Positions 11,381 to 22,909 of a stretch of 64,000 nt of DNA are shown here, one piece after another; the first letter of the stretch is position 1, and each line of letters opens with the position of its first letter. The notes below the pieces were generated by a model. The model was not told the origin of the DNA, searched no databases, and worked only from the letters and a program-made list of their open reading frames with translations. Origin of the DNA: Euborellia annulipes (Eukaryota > Arthropoda > Insecta > Dermaptera > Anisolabididae); assembly GCA_023213315.1 (NCBI GenBank), contig JAKCPI010026439.1, forward strand, positions 62,001 through 126,000, written 5' to 3'. Made by a program: the position numbers and the translations under genes.

Positions 11381-12335
11381 GTATGTTTTGCGTTCCCATG
11401 TAACTGGACAGAATGTCTGTATGGGATCATCGTTGTAAATAAAATTAAATCAAAATAATTTCTCCCAGCTATTATTTGTCTTTTATTTTGAACTAACAAT
11501 TAATCTTAATCAGAAAATTAAGCGCAAATAAATTTATATACAATATAAAAAAAAAAAAATGGCTAGTAAATAAAACATTTAAGATACGGATAATTAATTT
11601 TCATTCCCAATATGCGAGGATCTTTTTATTTACTCCATTATTCATATTAATACATTTTATAATTTAATCCTTTTCTGAGTTATTTGTTATTATACTTAGC
11701 TGACGTTCACGTATCAGACAAAATATATTCACCATTAAAATAAAAATTATATTTTCCAAAGACGAAGGATATTTTTACATTCTTTTTTACGATCCTCCAT
11801 TTTTTTTTATATTGAATAAAGACATTTCTCTTAGTCCCATATGTCCAATAAATGGAATACTTGATAAAATAATTGATGGAATTTTTAACGGTAACTTGTA
11901 GTTAATTTTTTAAATTAATTATAATTTACCCCAGCGCCGCCGGCTTTCTTATTATAAGGAATTCTCAGATGATTATCATTTATTTTTAGGGAATTTTAAA
12001 TTATAAATTAGTTCAAACTTCAAGGTGGAAAAAAAACAAGATGGGAATATTTTTGGAAACAAAAAAACCTTTTTTTTTTAACTTATCAACAGTGGCAAAA
12101 ATGGCTGGTGAATTAATGCCAATAATATTCTTTAAATAAGAAAATAAATAAATTAATTAATTAATTATTTTTTTTAAGTAAACTTTATTTAAATCAACTT
12201 AGGGGTGACCAGTACATTTCTCACGGGCCTCAAAAAATAATTTTACAAATTCAAAATAACAAACAAGAAAATTTAAATAAGACAAAGAGAAAAATTACAA
12301 AAAACAAGCAAGAATGGGTTGTCCATGTTAAAAAT
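11381..12335. other. AT-rich stretch without recognised gene
   Basis: Nothing recognised beyond A/T runs and a short (AATT)n tract near 12145-12170. Confidence 0.5.
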
Positions 12336-12339
12336 AGTG

Positions 12340-12460
12340 TCAAATGTCAATATTGATAATCTTAAAGCCAAGGGGCGCGGGTTCCAATCCCATGGTTCGA
12401 TTAATATTTATTTAAATTATTTGGATCCTAAATGGTATAAATAAATGTGCCTGGACTTCT
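12340..12460 (+). repeat. tRNA-derived SINE, family A2
   Basis: CAATATTGATAATCTTAAAG leads to box-B-like GGGTTCCAATCC and TATTTATTTAAATTATTTGG, ending TAAATGTGCCTGGAC. The opening matches 34223 and the 9860 copy. Confidence 0.6.
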
Positions 12461-12494
12461 ATATACTAGTATAATCATATTTAATTAATTTGTA

Positions 12495-12660
12495 GATATA
12501 AGGTTGAGTGGCTGTAGATATAGTTGATACAGGACCAAGGGAGTTGGCAGCCAATAAGTGAGCCTCTATATTAAATAAAAACTCTCAAGTGTTGAGACGT
12601 TTCGGCTTTATTCTGCTAATGCCATCATCAGTCAATTAGAGAGTATAAGTGTATAGAGTT
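12495..12660 (-). repeat. single hammerhead-like end (GCAGCCAATAA subfamily)
   Basis: Minus-strand motif at 12594-12633 (CTGATGATGGC ... GCCGAAACGTC). The flank GGCAGCCAATAAGTGAGCCT matches the inverted pair at 46010-46265. Confidence 0.65.
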
Positions 12661-12930
12661 GTTATGTTAAATATTTCTTTATATACATTATGTGGTATAT
12701 AAATAATTTCAATTTGTATGCTTCCAGTCATTCAATACGTGTGTATTCGCTTAAGTAACAGTATGCTTTAATTAATTTGATTATCGTTAAAGTCTATTCG
12801 GCCTAAGATCTCAAAAAGACTTAAAAAAAAAAAAACTTTTAGTTTAAAATTTAAAAAGAAAAAAACCGGATTAAATGAGAAGGTAGAAAAATAAGAGACG
12901 CACCTAGAGTTATTTCTTTATTTATTTGGC

Positions 12931-12968
12931 TGACGTTTCGGTCCCTAGTTTGAACCATCTTCAGAGCT
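12931..12968 (-). repeat. hammerhead-like motif
   Basis: Minus strand: GCTCTGAAGATGGTTC ... GACCGAAACGTCAGC. Stem I can form GCT:AGC and stem II GGT(T)C:GACC. Confidence 0.6.
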
Positions 12969-13084
12969 GCTGGAAACTCATTATGAAAATGTCGCATGGA
13001 TTTTATACATTGTTGAAGTATCCGACGACAAGGTATTCATTTATGTACCTGGTCATCGCATACATATATATACATTTTTTAAAT

Positions 13085-13160
13085 AAAAAACTCACTTTTT
13101 TCTCATTCACACTCAACACTCACACACACATTCAGACAGTCTTTTCGGCAAGGCAGCTGG
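13085..13160 (-). repeat. SINE family A, 3' part
   Basis: Minus strand: GCCGAAAAGACTGTC, then a GTGTGTGTGAGTGTTGAGTG tail, the 3' signature of family A. Confidence 0.55.
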
Positions 13161-14335
13161 CAGAGTATATTTTTACAAAAAATTGTAATATTCATAATTA
13201 TGATTGTAGTTAAGACAAAAAAAAAAAAAAACTTATCTAAAAATAATATTAAATATTTTTTTTGTAATTAGAAAGAATAATTACATTGTATTATATCTGG
13301 CAACAGCGGAGGGGGGGGGCGGATTGGAATTGGTCCAGGGGCGCCAGAATTTAATAAAATATATTTTTTTTTGTAAAGGGGCGCAAATTATAATTTTGGC
13401 CCGGGCGCAAATTTCTCGGCTTGGGTTAATTAACAAAATTGATTCAACAATAGAGTAGTGGCATTACAAGAAAATCAATTTCGTTCCCAAACTGTATTAC
13501 ATAGCTACATATCCAACTTCCTCTCTCCCCTTTATCTCGCTTTGTACTTGCTAATTTTATAGGCAAATGATAGTAATTGCAAGCATGAAATTAAGGCGAC
13601 TCAAAACTAATGTTAAAAAAGAAATTTTGAATTTAATTTAATTTTTTCCATTGATAATAAATAAATACACTTAGTTTTGAATTAATTCAAAAGTTATTAT
13701 TTCTGTCATTAAGTGCTCGGGTGAGTTTCGATTTCCAATTTATTAATTATATTAGGATGAATTTTTGCCATTTATTTAACAGTAAGCTTAACTACTTTAT
13801 CGCCCCTCCTAATAGTTATTACAAACATTATGTTAATTGGATATTATAATATGGTATTATTTACTCTAATATCTACATAATTATCAGTACTAGGCCCTGA
13901 GTAAATCCCTGTCAATAAATAGACGAGTTTAGTTCTCAAGATAACCCTCATATAACAAATTATATAATTTTTTTACTTCAATTAATTAAAAATATAATTA
14001 TGTTTGCATTGATCCCATCACAATAGAGCCATCATGCAAGAGGGAGTTGCTGTGACACTCCTTTAAAAGAGGAGCGTAAAGAAGGATTCCCTTTCAATCT
14101 AGAATATGGCATAGATTACGGTGAATGGAAAGAGCTTTAGCTAGAAAAATAAATATAGAAGGAGAAATAAAACTTATATACTGGTACATAATTCCCTAAT
14201 GACCGTTGTTCTGTCTGTCTCTCACCCTTTAATTTCGTCGAAATAAAGTTTCGCATCCTTTTAATAAGGAAAAATAATATCCAGGTGCCCAAATCCCCAA
14301 TTGGGGAAATTTCTCCATCTATTAAACAAGTAATG

Positions 14336-14366
14336 TACAGGGGTTGGACAAAATAATCTGAACACC
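14336..14366 (+). repeat. Tc1-type terminal sequence
   Basis: TACAGGGGTTGGACAAAATA followed by ATCTGAACACC resembles the outer end of Tc1-like transposons (TA target, CAGGGGTTGGACAAAATAAT). No partner end or transposase was found. Confidence 0.45.
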
Positions 14367-14485
14367 GGACATTAGGCAATATTTATTTATTAATAATGTG
14401 TTAAGCTACCATTTGCTTGTAGAAATTTTTACAGGTGATTTGGGGGGTTCTCTAGGAAGTCTATAAGTTTTCGACATCAAGGACC

Positions 14486-14950
14486 CTGTGCTAACTTGGG
14501 TGGGGGGGGATGGGGAGAGGGGTGCAAAAACCTCAAAATCTTTGAACTTTTTTCAGTTTTTTGCTTATATTTCATAAACTAAACTATTTTGTGCACCATA
14601 GTACATTAGAAAGTTGTAGAGTATTAAATTTGCTAAAATTTGGTTGATAAATTGAATTTGTATACCCAATATTAACCGAGATACGGCTTAACGAATTTTC
14701 TGTTTGTTTCACATTTCGAAACTTTGTCTAACTTTGATCGGCCGTATCTCGGTTAATATTGGGACCATAAATTCGATTTATCAACCAAATTTTAGAAAAT
14801 GTAATTCTCTACAACTAGATATTTTAATCTGGTGCACAAAATATGCTTAGTTTTTGAGATATAAAACAAAGTAAAAACTGAAAAAAGTCTAAAATTTTGA
14901 GGTTTTCGCTTCCCCTCCCCTCCCCTTCTCTCCCTCCCAAGTTATCACAG
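14486..14950. repeat. 465-bp foldback with AACTTGGG ends
   Basis: Ends CTGTGCTAACTTGGG / CCCTCCCAAGTTATCACAG. Arms of about 200 bp pair throughout, e.g. CAATATTAACCGAGATACGG with CCGTATCTCGGTTAATATTG. The loop is near 14700-14725. Non-coding. Confidence 0.85.
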
Positions 14951-15192
14951 TAAAATCCGTAAATTAAAATATCAAAGAAATTATGAAGACGTTCAATGCG
15001 GATCATATTTTAGTGTCTTTTTTTAAACAACTTTATTTACAATTATTTTGCACCACTTGGCCCTCGATGCATGTGCGAATGGCAATCCCCTAGTGGAATA
15101 ATGATGGTGATATTCCGTTAAACCCGAAACGTCACATTTTCTACTGAAGTGAAATGTTAAAAAAATTTAGTCAAAACAAGATTCTAAGGAAG

Positions 15193-15609
15193 GATGTGTA
15201 GAGACAGAAGCAGCCAAGAGATTATAATCTGAATGCTTTACCAATTAGCCGGAAAAGTTTCGGTGCATTTATTATTCTTCATCAGTCTTTTAATCGGTGG
15301 ATATTTTGGTGCTAAGAGTTGGTCCAGTAATATAGCATATACATCGATTTAAAAACCATTTAACATGTATAAAATATATTTGACTCATATGAAAATTAAA
15401 TTCAAAAAAGCCTAAACTTGATGTAAAATACGAATTGTTTACTATTTATAAATCAGTGTATATGCTATATCAATGGACTAACTCTGAATAATATTTACAC
15501 CAATTAAATGACTGACGATGGAGAATAATAAAAGCACCGAAACGTTTCCGATTAATTGGTAAAGGATTCAGAGAATTATTTCTTGTCTGCTTCTACACAT
15601 CCTTCATTA
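15193..15609. mobile_element. foldback pair of hammerhead-like ends
   Basis: Outer arms GGATGTGTAGAGACAGAAGC / GCTTCTACACATCC. Motifs: minus at 15255-15295, plus at 15511-15550 (ACTGACGATGG ... CACCGAAACGTTTC). A degraded extra copy lies at 15110-15135. Confidence 0.75.
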
Positions 15610-15782
15610 AAAATCCACATCAGATTATTAAATTTAAACGGGTAATTGCTGGCTCTAGCTGCAAACATTATAAATAGTAAACATATTAATTAAAAAATAC
15701 ACTAGGTGATTTGTTTCAATATATTTATTGTCGAAAAATGTGGCAAGTAGTTATGCTATTTAAACATATTACCTATTGTTTT

Positions 15783-15865
15783 TAATTTTTTTTTAAACCA
15801 TGCCGAATCCTCGACCCTTGGCATACAAGGCAGGCGCGCTACCAACTACGCCAAGCCTGAGAGCT
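15783..15865 (-). repeat. tRNA-derived SINE head, family A
   Basis: Minus strand: GGCTTGGCGTAGTTGGTAGC, then GCGCCTGCCTTGTATGCC and GGGTCGAGGATTCGG. It has box A and B in place but no complete tRNA fold ends. Confidence 0.6.
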
Positions 15866-16194
15866 TTTAATTAATTATACATAACTAAGATTAAGAAGAA
15901 TATAAGACCGAAATGTTATTTTTAAACAAAGAACTATGAAAGCAAAATTTCCAAAAATAAATGTTAAATTTTCATAAAGCGGGGAAATATATTTTTTTTG
16001 GCGCGTGTCTTTATTTATTTTGTTTTAAATAAATTTTATCGTTCAAAATGGGAAATGAACTCTTAGATTATGGAGCAAAAATTTTACAATAGAAGCATAT
16101 ATATTTTTTTAAAGACAAATCTGAGATACCGGAAAAAATAATTAAAAAATAGAAAACAAGCAGAAATTATTGAATTCCCTACTAACCCACTGAC

Positions 16195-16265
16195 CTGATG
16201 AGAAGGAAGATGAGCCAGAAGAGAGGACAGGGGATGCAGTCCCACGGGCTGTGGATGCTGGCCAT
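16195..16265 (-). CDS. candidate signal-peptide exon of the ligand-gated channel gene
   Basis: ATG at 16265 (context GAATGGC) opens MASIHSPWDCIPCPLFWLIF then LLI and two bases of an Arg codon, ending ATCAG|GTCAGTG. This is a 23-residue hydrophobic leader whose phase joins exactly to the exon at 291 (AG+A = Arg, then DSLELG). It lies in a GC-rich island (about 16195-16430) in AT-rich DNA, as a 5' exon/promoter region might. The implied intron is about 15.9 kb. The same island has other open frames on both strands, so the assignment rests on phase and leader character only. Confidence 0.35.
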
Positions 16266-16440
16266 TCTTCTGCTGGCCCAAAAGAGAGAACAGAAGCAAG
16301 TGCAAGTGTTGAGAAAGGAACTTGTGCTCCGAGCTCTGATTGAAGCGATGATGATGGGGAGAGGGAGGAGGGGGGAGGGGGGCGCTTGCGCTCTCCACCG
16401 GAGCCACCCCCTCTCACTAACCCCCCAAAGTGCAATTAAA
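16266..16440 (-). promoter_or_regulatory. GC-rich island, possible 5' UTR/promoter of the channel gene
   Basis: A sharply GC- and purine/pyrimidine-skewed stretch (CTCC-rich on the minus strand) just upstream of the candidate start codon. No TATA box was recognised with confidence. It is open in several frames, which reflects base composition. Confidence 0.3.
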
Positions 16441-16680
16441 TCATATCTAGTTTGATTAGCCTTGAAAAGTAAATATTCTTCAAAACGAGTAGGCAAATTC
16501 TAGCGTGTCATTCAACTCATCTTTTTCGGAAAGAAGAAATTCATCCTTATACTTATATGAGTAGGAATGTGGATTAATTAAAAAAAATATTTAAAATTTA
16601 TACTATTTTTTTATTGAGGAATCAAAAAAAATCCAAGACATAGGCATCCAAAATTATTTCTTTTATTATTGCCGTTCCAG

Positions 16681-16720
16681 GCTGACGTTTCGGCCACTGG
16701 TCTAGGCCATCTTCAGAGCT
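16681..16720 (-). repeat. hammerhead-like motif
   Basis: Minus strand: AGCTCTGAAGATGGCC...GGCCGAAACGTCAGCC. Stem II is GGCC:GGCC and stem I is GCT:AGC. Confidence 0.65.
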
Positions 16721-17360
16721 AAAATATTTTTTTTTTTTTTTTTATACAAATGAATTCAATGAATATAACGACGTTCTAATTAGCAAAATGCCTAACTCCA
16801 TTTTTGTTCATTTTTCTGGAGAGCCAAAAAAACATTTCATTGTCATTGTTAGAGCCACTGTTAAACACTTTTCGAACTGAAAATTTCGAATTACGCTCTT
16901 ACCCAGTTCAGGGCATAAGGAGAATGATATTTTTTAACAGAAAATACAAATAAATGATTTTCGAAAAAAAGTGGAGTTAGACACTTTGCTAATTAGAGCG
17001 CCGATAAACAAAATTTTCTGAAATAATAATTTTATTCCTTAATCATGAGATAAAATTACTTATTATAAGAAAATTCTAAATACATAATTTTGAAGAATGT
17101 CTTAACAATTGAGTAATTTTCCTCAAGATTTAATGGACTCATGTCATCATGAAAAAAAAAACATTTTTTTTGTTTAATTATGGCTAAATAATAAGATTAA
17201 CGAGAAAATTCCTAACATTTGTGGGCTCTAGGTTGGCGAGATTGATTGGAGGGCGGGCGGGAGGGGGATTCGGTTCCTCTTCAATATACTATCTGTATCA
17301 GTCAAGAGTATCCGCTCTAGCTTTGCACCCTATCGGTGAGAGAAAACTGCTCTAAATCTT
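16720..17360. other. AT-rich stretch without recognised gene
   Basis: Contains an inverted pair AACGACGTTCTAATTAGC / GCTAATTAGAGCGCCG (16768-17000) suggesting a degraded foldback. No gene recognised. Confidence 0.4.
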
Positions 17361-17361
17361 A

Positions 17362-18124
17362 CAAGGGGAGGGCACGACCTTGGCATTTCATTTTGGGATG
17401 AAACTTCAGGTGATGATTGTTGACCGTTAGGGGGTTCACCCCTTGAAATATTAACGCGCAACGCTCAATAGTTTCGGAGAAAATGACGTTTAAAAAATTC
17501 AAAGTCCGCTTATATACTAGTTAGGCTTTTTATATGACAATGGCGACAATAGTCTAGTAGGTAGCGTGTCTACCTACCAAATGGGCGCTTGGGGTTCGAA
17601 TCCAGTGCACGACTTTTTTTTTTTTTTTAATTAAAATATTTATTTTATTATTTTTACAATTAAATAAATTTATTATTTAATATTAAAGATTATTTATTAA
17701 TAAATAACTATAGTGTTATTTTGCTAACAAAAAAAAGACTAAATTTTAAATCATAATTTAATTATATTCAATTGTAATATTTTAAATAACTGCCAAATAA
17801 ATACACTAGTATTTAATATATAATATTAAATAATACATTTATTTAATTGTAAAGACAATAAAATAAATAATAAGTCGAGGCGGGATTCGAACCCCAAGCG
17901 CCCATTTGGTAGGTAGACACGCTACCTACTAGACTATTGTCGCCATTGTCATATAAAAAGCCTAACTAGTATATAAGCGGACTTTGAATTTTTTAAACGC
18001 CATTTTCTCCGAAACTATTGAGCGTTGCGCGTTACTATTTCAAGGGGTGAACCCCCTAACGGTCAACAATCATCACCCGAAGTTTCATCCCAAAATGAAA
18101 TGCCAAGGTCGTGCCCTCCCCTTG
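17362..18124. mobile_element. 763-bp foldback with a tRNA-like unit in each arm
   Basis: Ends ACAAGGGGAGGGCACGACC / GGTCGTGCCCTCCCCTTGT. Near-identical inverted arms of about 250 bp run inwards, then an AT-rich centre that is also self-complementary. Each arm contains a tRNA-like unit: plus 17546-17610, minus 17880-17942, with box-A-like TAGTCTAGTAGGTAGCGTG and perfect box B GGTTCGAATCC. Confidence 0.8.
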
Positions 18125-18412
18125 TTAGAGAGACCAAGTGCTAAATGCAATCTATGCAATCAACGCACAGATGCATGTATATTTCCTCATACAGACAAAA
18201 TTTTTCGAATGTCTTAATTAATCAATCTTATCAAAAAGCATTAAAAATATATATATATATATTACAAGCCACCTTCAGCGGTCTTTGCTACTTGTCTGGG
18301 GGCTACCCTGGACCCCATTGCTCGCCTTCGACGAGTAAATGCACCAAATTTATTCTTGCTCACTGTTTGGAAATTTTGCAATTGCTCGTCTCTCTAACTT
18401 AAAGTTTTAAAT

Positions 18413-18567
18413 ATGAGGATGGGTTACAAGGGCAGCCAAGGCGAAAAATAAAACAAAAATCTATTTTTTGTCGACGTTTCGAGTGCCGATCGCACTCTTC
18501 ATCAGGACCTAAAATAGATTTTTGTTTTATTTTTCGCCTTGGCTGCCCTTGTAACGCATCCTCATAT
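18413..18567. mobile_element. foldback around one hammerhead-like motif
   Basis: Arms GAGGATGGGTTACAAGGGCA / TGCCCTTGTAACGCATCCTC flank a minus-strand motif (18470-18510) with exact CTGATGA, a 6-bp stem GAGTGC/GCACTC and GAAACGTCGAC. The best-formed core in the window. Confidence 0.75.
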
Positions 18568-18957
18568 CATAATATCGAGCCATCAAGAAACAACTTGTTA
18601 AAGTTTTAAATTTCCCTCTTTAACTCCATTTCCTTTTTCTCTGGCCAATTAGCGCTCTGACAGGCACATATACACTACACAGAGGAAGTCGGTGGCTTGC
18701 GCTTTATATATAGTAATTATCATATCTCTCTCTAATCACGTCTCTAAGCTCTCTGGTCAGATCTCTAGCCAATGGAGATTTTTGGTAGAGACACGAAAAA
18801 AGTATCGATCCTTTTGATCCGATACTAGTAAAAGTAGGCTGCTAATTCAAATATAAATAAGTATTTTCGGCATCTTAGGCAATATAGACGTTACACAAAT
18901 ATTTTAATTACAATCCTGCAACGAATATCGCATGTTCTTTTAGATTTGTTTTTTGCT

Positions 18958-19055
18958 CGAAAAAAATCTGGTGAGACTGGTCGCACAGCACACAACTTTC
19001 TCTTATCTTCGGCAATTGAAAGTTGTGTTCTGTGTTTGCCACACGAGATTTTTTG
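18958..19055. repeat. 90-bp palindromic MITE with flank
   Basis: AAAAAATCTGGTGAGACTGG ... TTTGCCACACGAGATTTTTT. The tips carry point changes. Residual internal flank is at 19056-19100. Confidence 0.8.
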
Positions 19056-19502
19056 TGTCAACATATACTTAGTTTCCGGCAATATATTAGAATTCAAGGT
19101 ATAATTGCTAAAGTATAAAATTTGTGTATCGAAAGTTCTTTCCTTATTGAGTTATTTAATTTAATTCACACTTTTTGATATTTCAGTTGAAATTCATTCA
19201 AAAGATTGTGAAAATGACGTCAAATTCAAGCTAAAAGGGAATCGCCTCCTTTTAATGGCAATTTTAAGAAAAGCAATAAATCGGGCATTTAAAAGCAATA
19301 AAATGCTTTTCAGAGAAATTTACATAAACATTATGTTTTGATATTTTAACTGGAATCGATCTTCTTGAAATTTAAAATTTTTTCACAATAAATTAAATTA
19401 ATTTCAAGGGAAATATCAATAAATGCGGGTTAATGGAATTACTCAAAAACGTAAAAACACGCCCGATACTCAAATTCTATCCTTAAGCCAAGTACCTATG
19501 TC

Positions 19503-19759
19503 CAAGGGCGGTCCCAGAGAGGGGTCAGGGGGTCGTGACCCCCCCCCAAAATCTTTTTTTTTTAACACACACTTTTTTCCCACTCACTCTCCCATTCACA
19601 CAATCTTTTCGGCAACTTAGGCCATTTAAGACTTAAACGATACTCATATTTGATTAATATATATTTATTGGGGTCCAGGCACATTTATTTATACTATAAA
19701 AAAAAAAAAAAAAAAAAACAGTGACCCCCTCCCAAAATGTAAGGCTAGGACCGCCCTTG
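19503..19759. mobile_element. hAT-type MITE carrying a nested SINE
   Basis: Terminal repeats CAAGGGCGGTCC / GGACCGCCCTTG with perfect 8-bp target duplication CCTATGTC at 19495-19502 and 19760-19767. A minus-oriented family A SINE (about 19560-19705) interrupts it. Confidence 0.85.
19560..19705 (-). repeat. SINE family A, nested
   Basis: Minus strand: TATAAATAAATGTGCCTGGA body, GGCCTAAGTTGCCGAAAAGA core and a GTGTGAATGGGAG tail, inside the MITE at 19503-19759. Confidence 0.65.
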
Positions 19760-19859
19760 CCTATGTCGCAAGTATTTCAAGAAATTTCAACCACATCGGC
19801 CAAGGGTATTAGTACTTTACTGATTTTTTCAGTTTTTTTTCGATTTCTAAAATTTCGCC

Positions 19860-21485
19860 CCAAGTTAAAAAAAAAAAAATACTCATACTTAAAAAAATGC
19901 TCGATACTTTTCTTTCGATACTATATCAAGTACAAGTATCGATCCTTTTTTTTCGATACCACATCCCTAGTTTTTGGCTGATACTGTCAGTTCCACAGAT
20001 TCACTTATTGTACATTGAACGGTTAAATGTTTAATAAAGAAAAAATTTTATTATATAACTATTTTTATGATTTTTCATTTGAGAGATTTAAGTATTTTTT
20101 TTTATTATTATATTACAATTGATTTGCTTTCATTTTTTTTAAGGGTAGTTAGAGAGAACACTATACTTTAAAATGGAAAAATTCTAAATTTTCAGGAAAT
20201 TTTTATCCTTCCCATTTGGAGATTTGGGGACCTGAGTAGTTTTCTTCCTATATAAGACTGCAAATTTCATTTCAAAATTCCAACGGGAGGGCGTGACAGA
20301 CGGTCCTATATTAAGTTGTTTGTATCTTTTGATTGGCTTTGTACAGAAATCGGAGGCATCTTTTGCAGCATGTCATTCGTTGTTTTACTCATTTCTTTTC
20401 CATATTTATTTAATTATCAGACCACCTCTAGCGCTCCCAGGGCGAGGGTCCAGAGGTCCGGCCTCCTCCCCCTGTCCTTTGGACAGAAAAAATATGATTT
20501 TCTTTATTAACGCTTATTTGAATCAGGAACTCAAATATTATAAATCATTGTTACCCCCAGTATCCCTTCCTTGAATGCGCCACTGCCTCTCCCCCTCGAT
20601 TACATCAAAAGTTTTTTTCTTCCCTCCCCCTCCTTATGCAAATCTTGGACCACTAGACCTATTTTAAGGGAATATGAAAAGCGAAGTGATGTAGGCTACT
20701 TCTTTCGAATCATACCAAATTGTTGAAGAAGACTTTTATTTTTTTTGTCAAGTAAAAAAGGAACATATAGGATTGGAAGTTTAAGATGCAGTAGCCAAAA
20801 ATTCATTCAAACAAAAAAATCGTTTAATAAAGTTGATAATACATTAGGAAATGGATATCTTTCACCAAGTTTGACTAGACATAAAATCTGATCAAAGATT
20901 TGCTTGACAAGAACTGGACTCTGTCCAAAGACTCTGAACTACAAAAAAATTTGTTAAAGAATTTGAGGGAATGAATATCGACATTTACTTGTTTCAATTA
21001 ATATATATAAAGGTCCTGAAATCTGGGAAAATTATAAATAAATAGGAATATAGTCTATTCCAAAAAAAAAATTCTGAATACTGACCTACTTGAAAGTATA
21101 CTGTACAAACTATGTATATTTTATATAAAGTCTATTCTATGTAGGCAATAGAGAATAAAAAAACTAATTTTTATGATAACTTCATTCATTCTCTGTTGAA
21201 GCTAAGAAAAAATTAAATATTGAATACATAAAAACAAATATTTTTTTCGCTCATCTCTACTCTAGCATTTTTGTTATTTTTGCGATATTGATCAAGAAAA
21301 ATAATATTTATTTTCACATGAATATTCAGTAGCAGTTATAAAAAGAGAGAGGAAGCCAAAATGAAATCTTTATTTGATAGAAAATAAAATATTAACAATT
21401 TTGAATTAAATAAGCAACAAATAAACTTGGATCATTGCTTGAATTATTTCTACTATTATTATTGCTATTTACTAGTTATCATTTT
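19860..21485. other. AT-rich stretch without recognised gene
   Basis: Starts with a fragment of the composite element (19775-19860, TTAGTACTTTACTGA). Beyond that no gene or clear repeat was recognised; GC-richer patches near 20420-20470 and 20580-20640 are low-complexity C/T runs. Confidence 0.45.
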
Positions 21486-21489
21486 ACTA

Positions 21490-22724
21490 ATTTTTACTTT
21501 CTCTTAGCCTATATATGAAATATATAGGAGAGAAAGTATTGCGATCATGTCAAAAATTCGATGTCGAGATTTTGATGGATATACATGTTTTGAGGTCCCC
21601 TGAGTCCAAAAAAGTGGGTCCCGCAAATTGGTCTGTGTGTATGTATTGTGTGTGTGTGTGTGTGTGTGCGTGCGTGTGTCTGTATGTGTGGACAGATTTT
21701 TAGCATGAAGGAATTGAGCTACCGGATTGAAATTTTATATTTAACTTAGGTACCTTCCCACACGCTCAAAATAAGCTTTTGAACAAAATCGGCCAAAAAG
21801 TACTAGTACTTTACTGATGTACTTTTTCAGTTTTTTTCGATTTTCTCAAAATTCAAAAATCAATTATTTTTTAGATGCTCTTTAAAATGTATATTCTCAT
21901 TTTGCCGTTGAAATCTTCTGAAGACCACTTTACTCTTGTTCTTCATAGGAAAGATAGAAATGGTTGCCATGGTAACGGAATTTAAATCTTTCTTTTTAGA
22001 TTAAAAATCAATTATTATTTAAATTCCCATTTATTTGTGTCTTTAATTGCTTAGGAGAAAACATATATATCATCTCTCTCTCTCACTTGCAAACATTATC
22101 GCCTGCCTCTCCGCCTTCTCTCATAGGCCTAATGTTAATTTCCTATAGGGATTTGTATGTTAATTTCGATTCAAAAGGGGGTCCCCTTTAGAACTTTTTA
22201 GGCATTTAAAATTTTTTTTTCCAATTCTTATGAAATTTTGTATTTATTTAAATTTATTTGTGTCTTTAATTGTTTCAAAGAAAACATATATGTCTCTCTC
22301 TCACTTGCAAACATTATCGTCTCTCTCTACTCTTTTTATTAAATTCCCTTTCCACCTTATCTTCGCATAGGAACAATGTTAATTTCCTATAGGGATTTGT
22401 ATGTTAATTTCGATTCAAAAGGGGGCCTTTAGAACTTTTTAGGCATTTAAAATTTTTTTTTCCAATTCTTATGAAATTTTGTATTTATTTACGATTCTAT
22501 ATTGTGTATAAAATGTCCAAATATGAGATTAAAATTTTGAAAAATAACCATAGTTTATTTGAAGCAGTCAACATTTAAAATGCAAGTTTGAAACTAAGGT
22601 GCTATCGGAAACTAAATATATCTCGACACAAAAAATCTGGTGTGACCAGCACAGTGCGCAACTTTCTCTTACCGAAGGGTAAGAGAAAGTTGTGTGCTGT
22701 GCGCCAGTCACACCAGATTTTTTT
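21490..22724 (-). mobile_element. composite element, long form, with internal duplication
   Basis: Terminal ACTTTCTCTTAGCC...GGAGAGAAAGTA hairpin (21496-21538), GT tract (21640-21690), body, GTTGCCATGGTAAC, then an extra segment absent from the short form. That extra segment (CACTTGCAAACATTATCG ... GAAATTTTGTATTTATTT) is present twice, at about 22020-22255 and 22255-22495. The palindrome is at 22629-22724. Confidence 0.85.
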
Positions 22725-22909
22725 GATCTGAAACGGGACAAGATTTTTTGCACATTATCGGTTAATATTGGAAGCGTTTTGCTTATGCTGTGTTCATATT
22801 GACTTGAATCCCTATTTGACTTCAAATGGATTAAAATAATTAATTTAGTCATAGTTATAAATGAAGGAATAATCTCTTTTAATATTAAAAATAATCAAGT
22901 TTTTTTTTT

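Noticed and set aside
16084..16496. Several long frames on both strands of the GC island
   Set aside because: Stops are rare there because of base composition. Only the short leader exon was kept, on phase grounds, and with low confidence.
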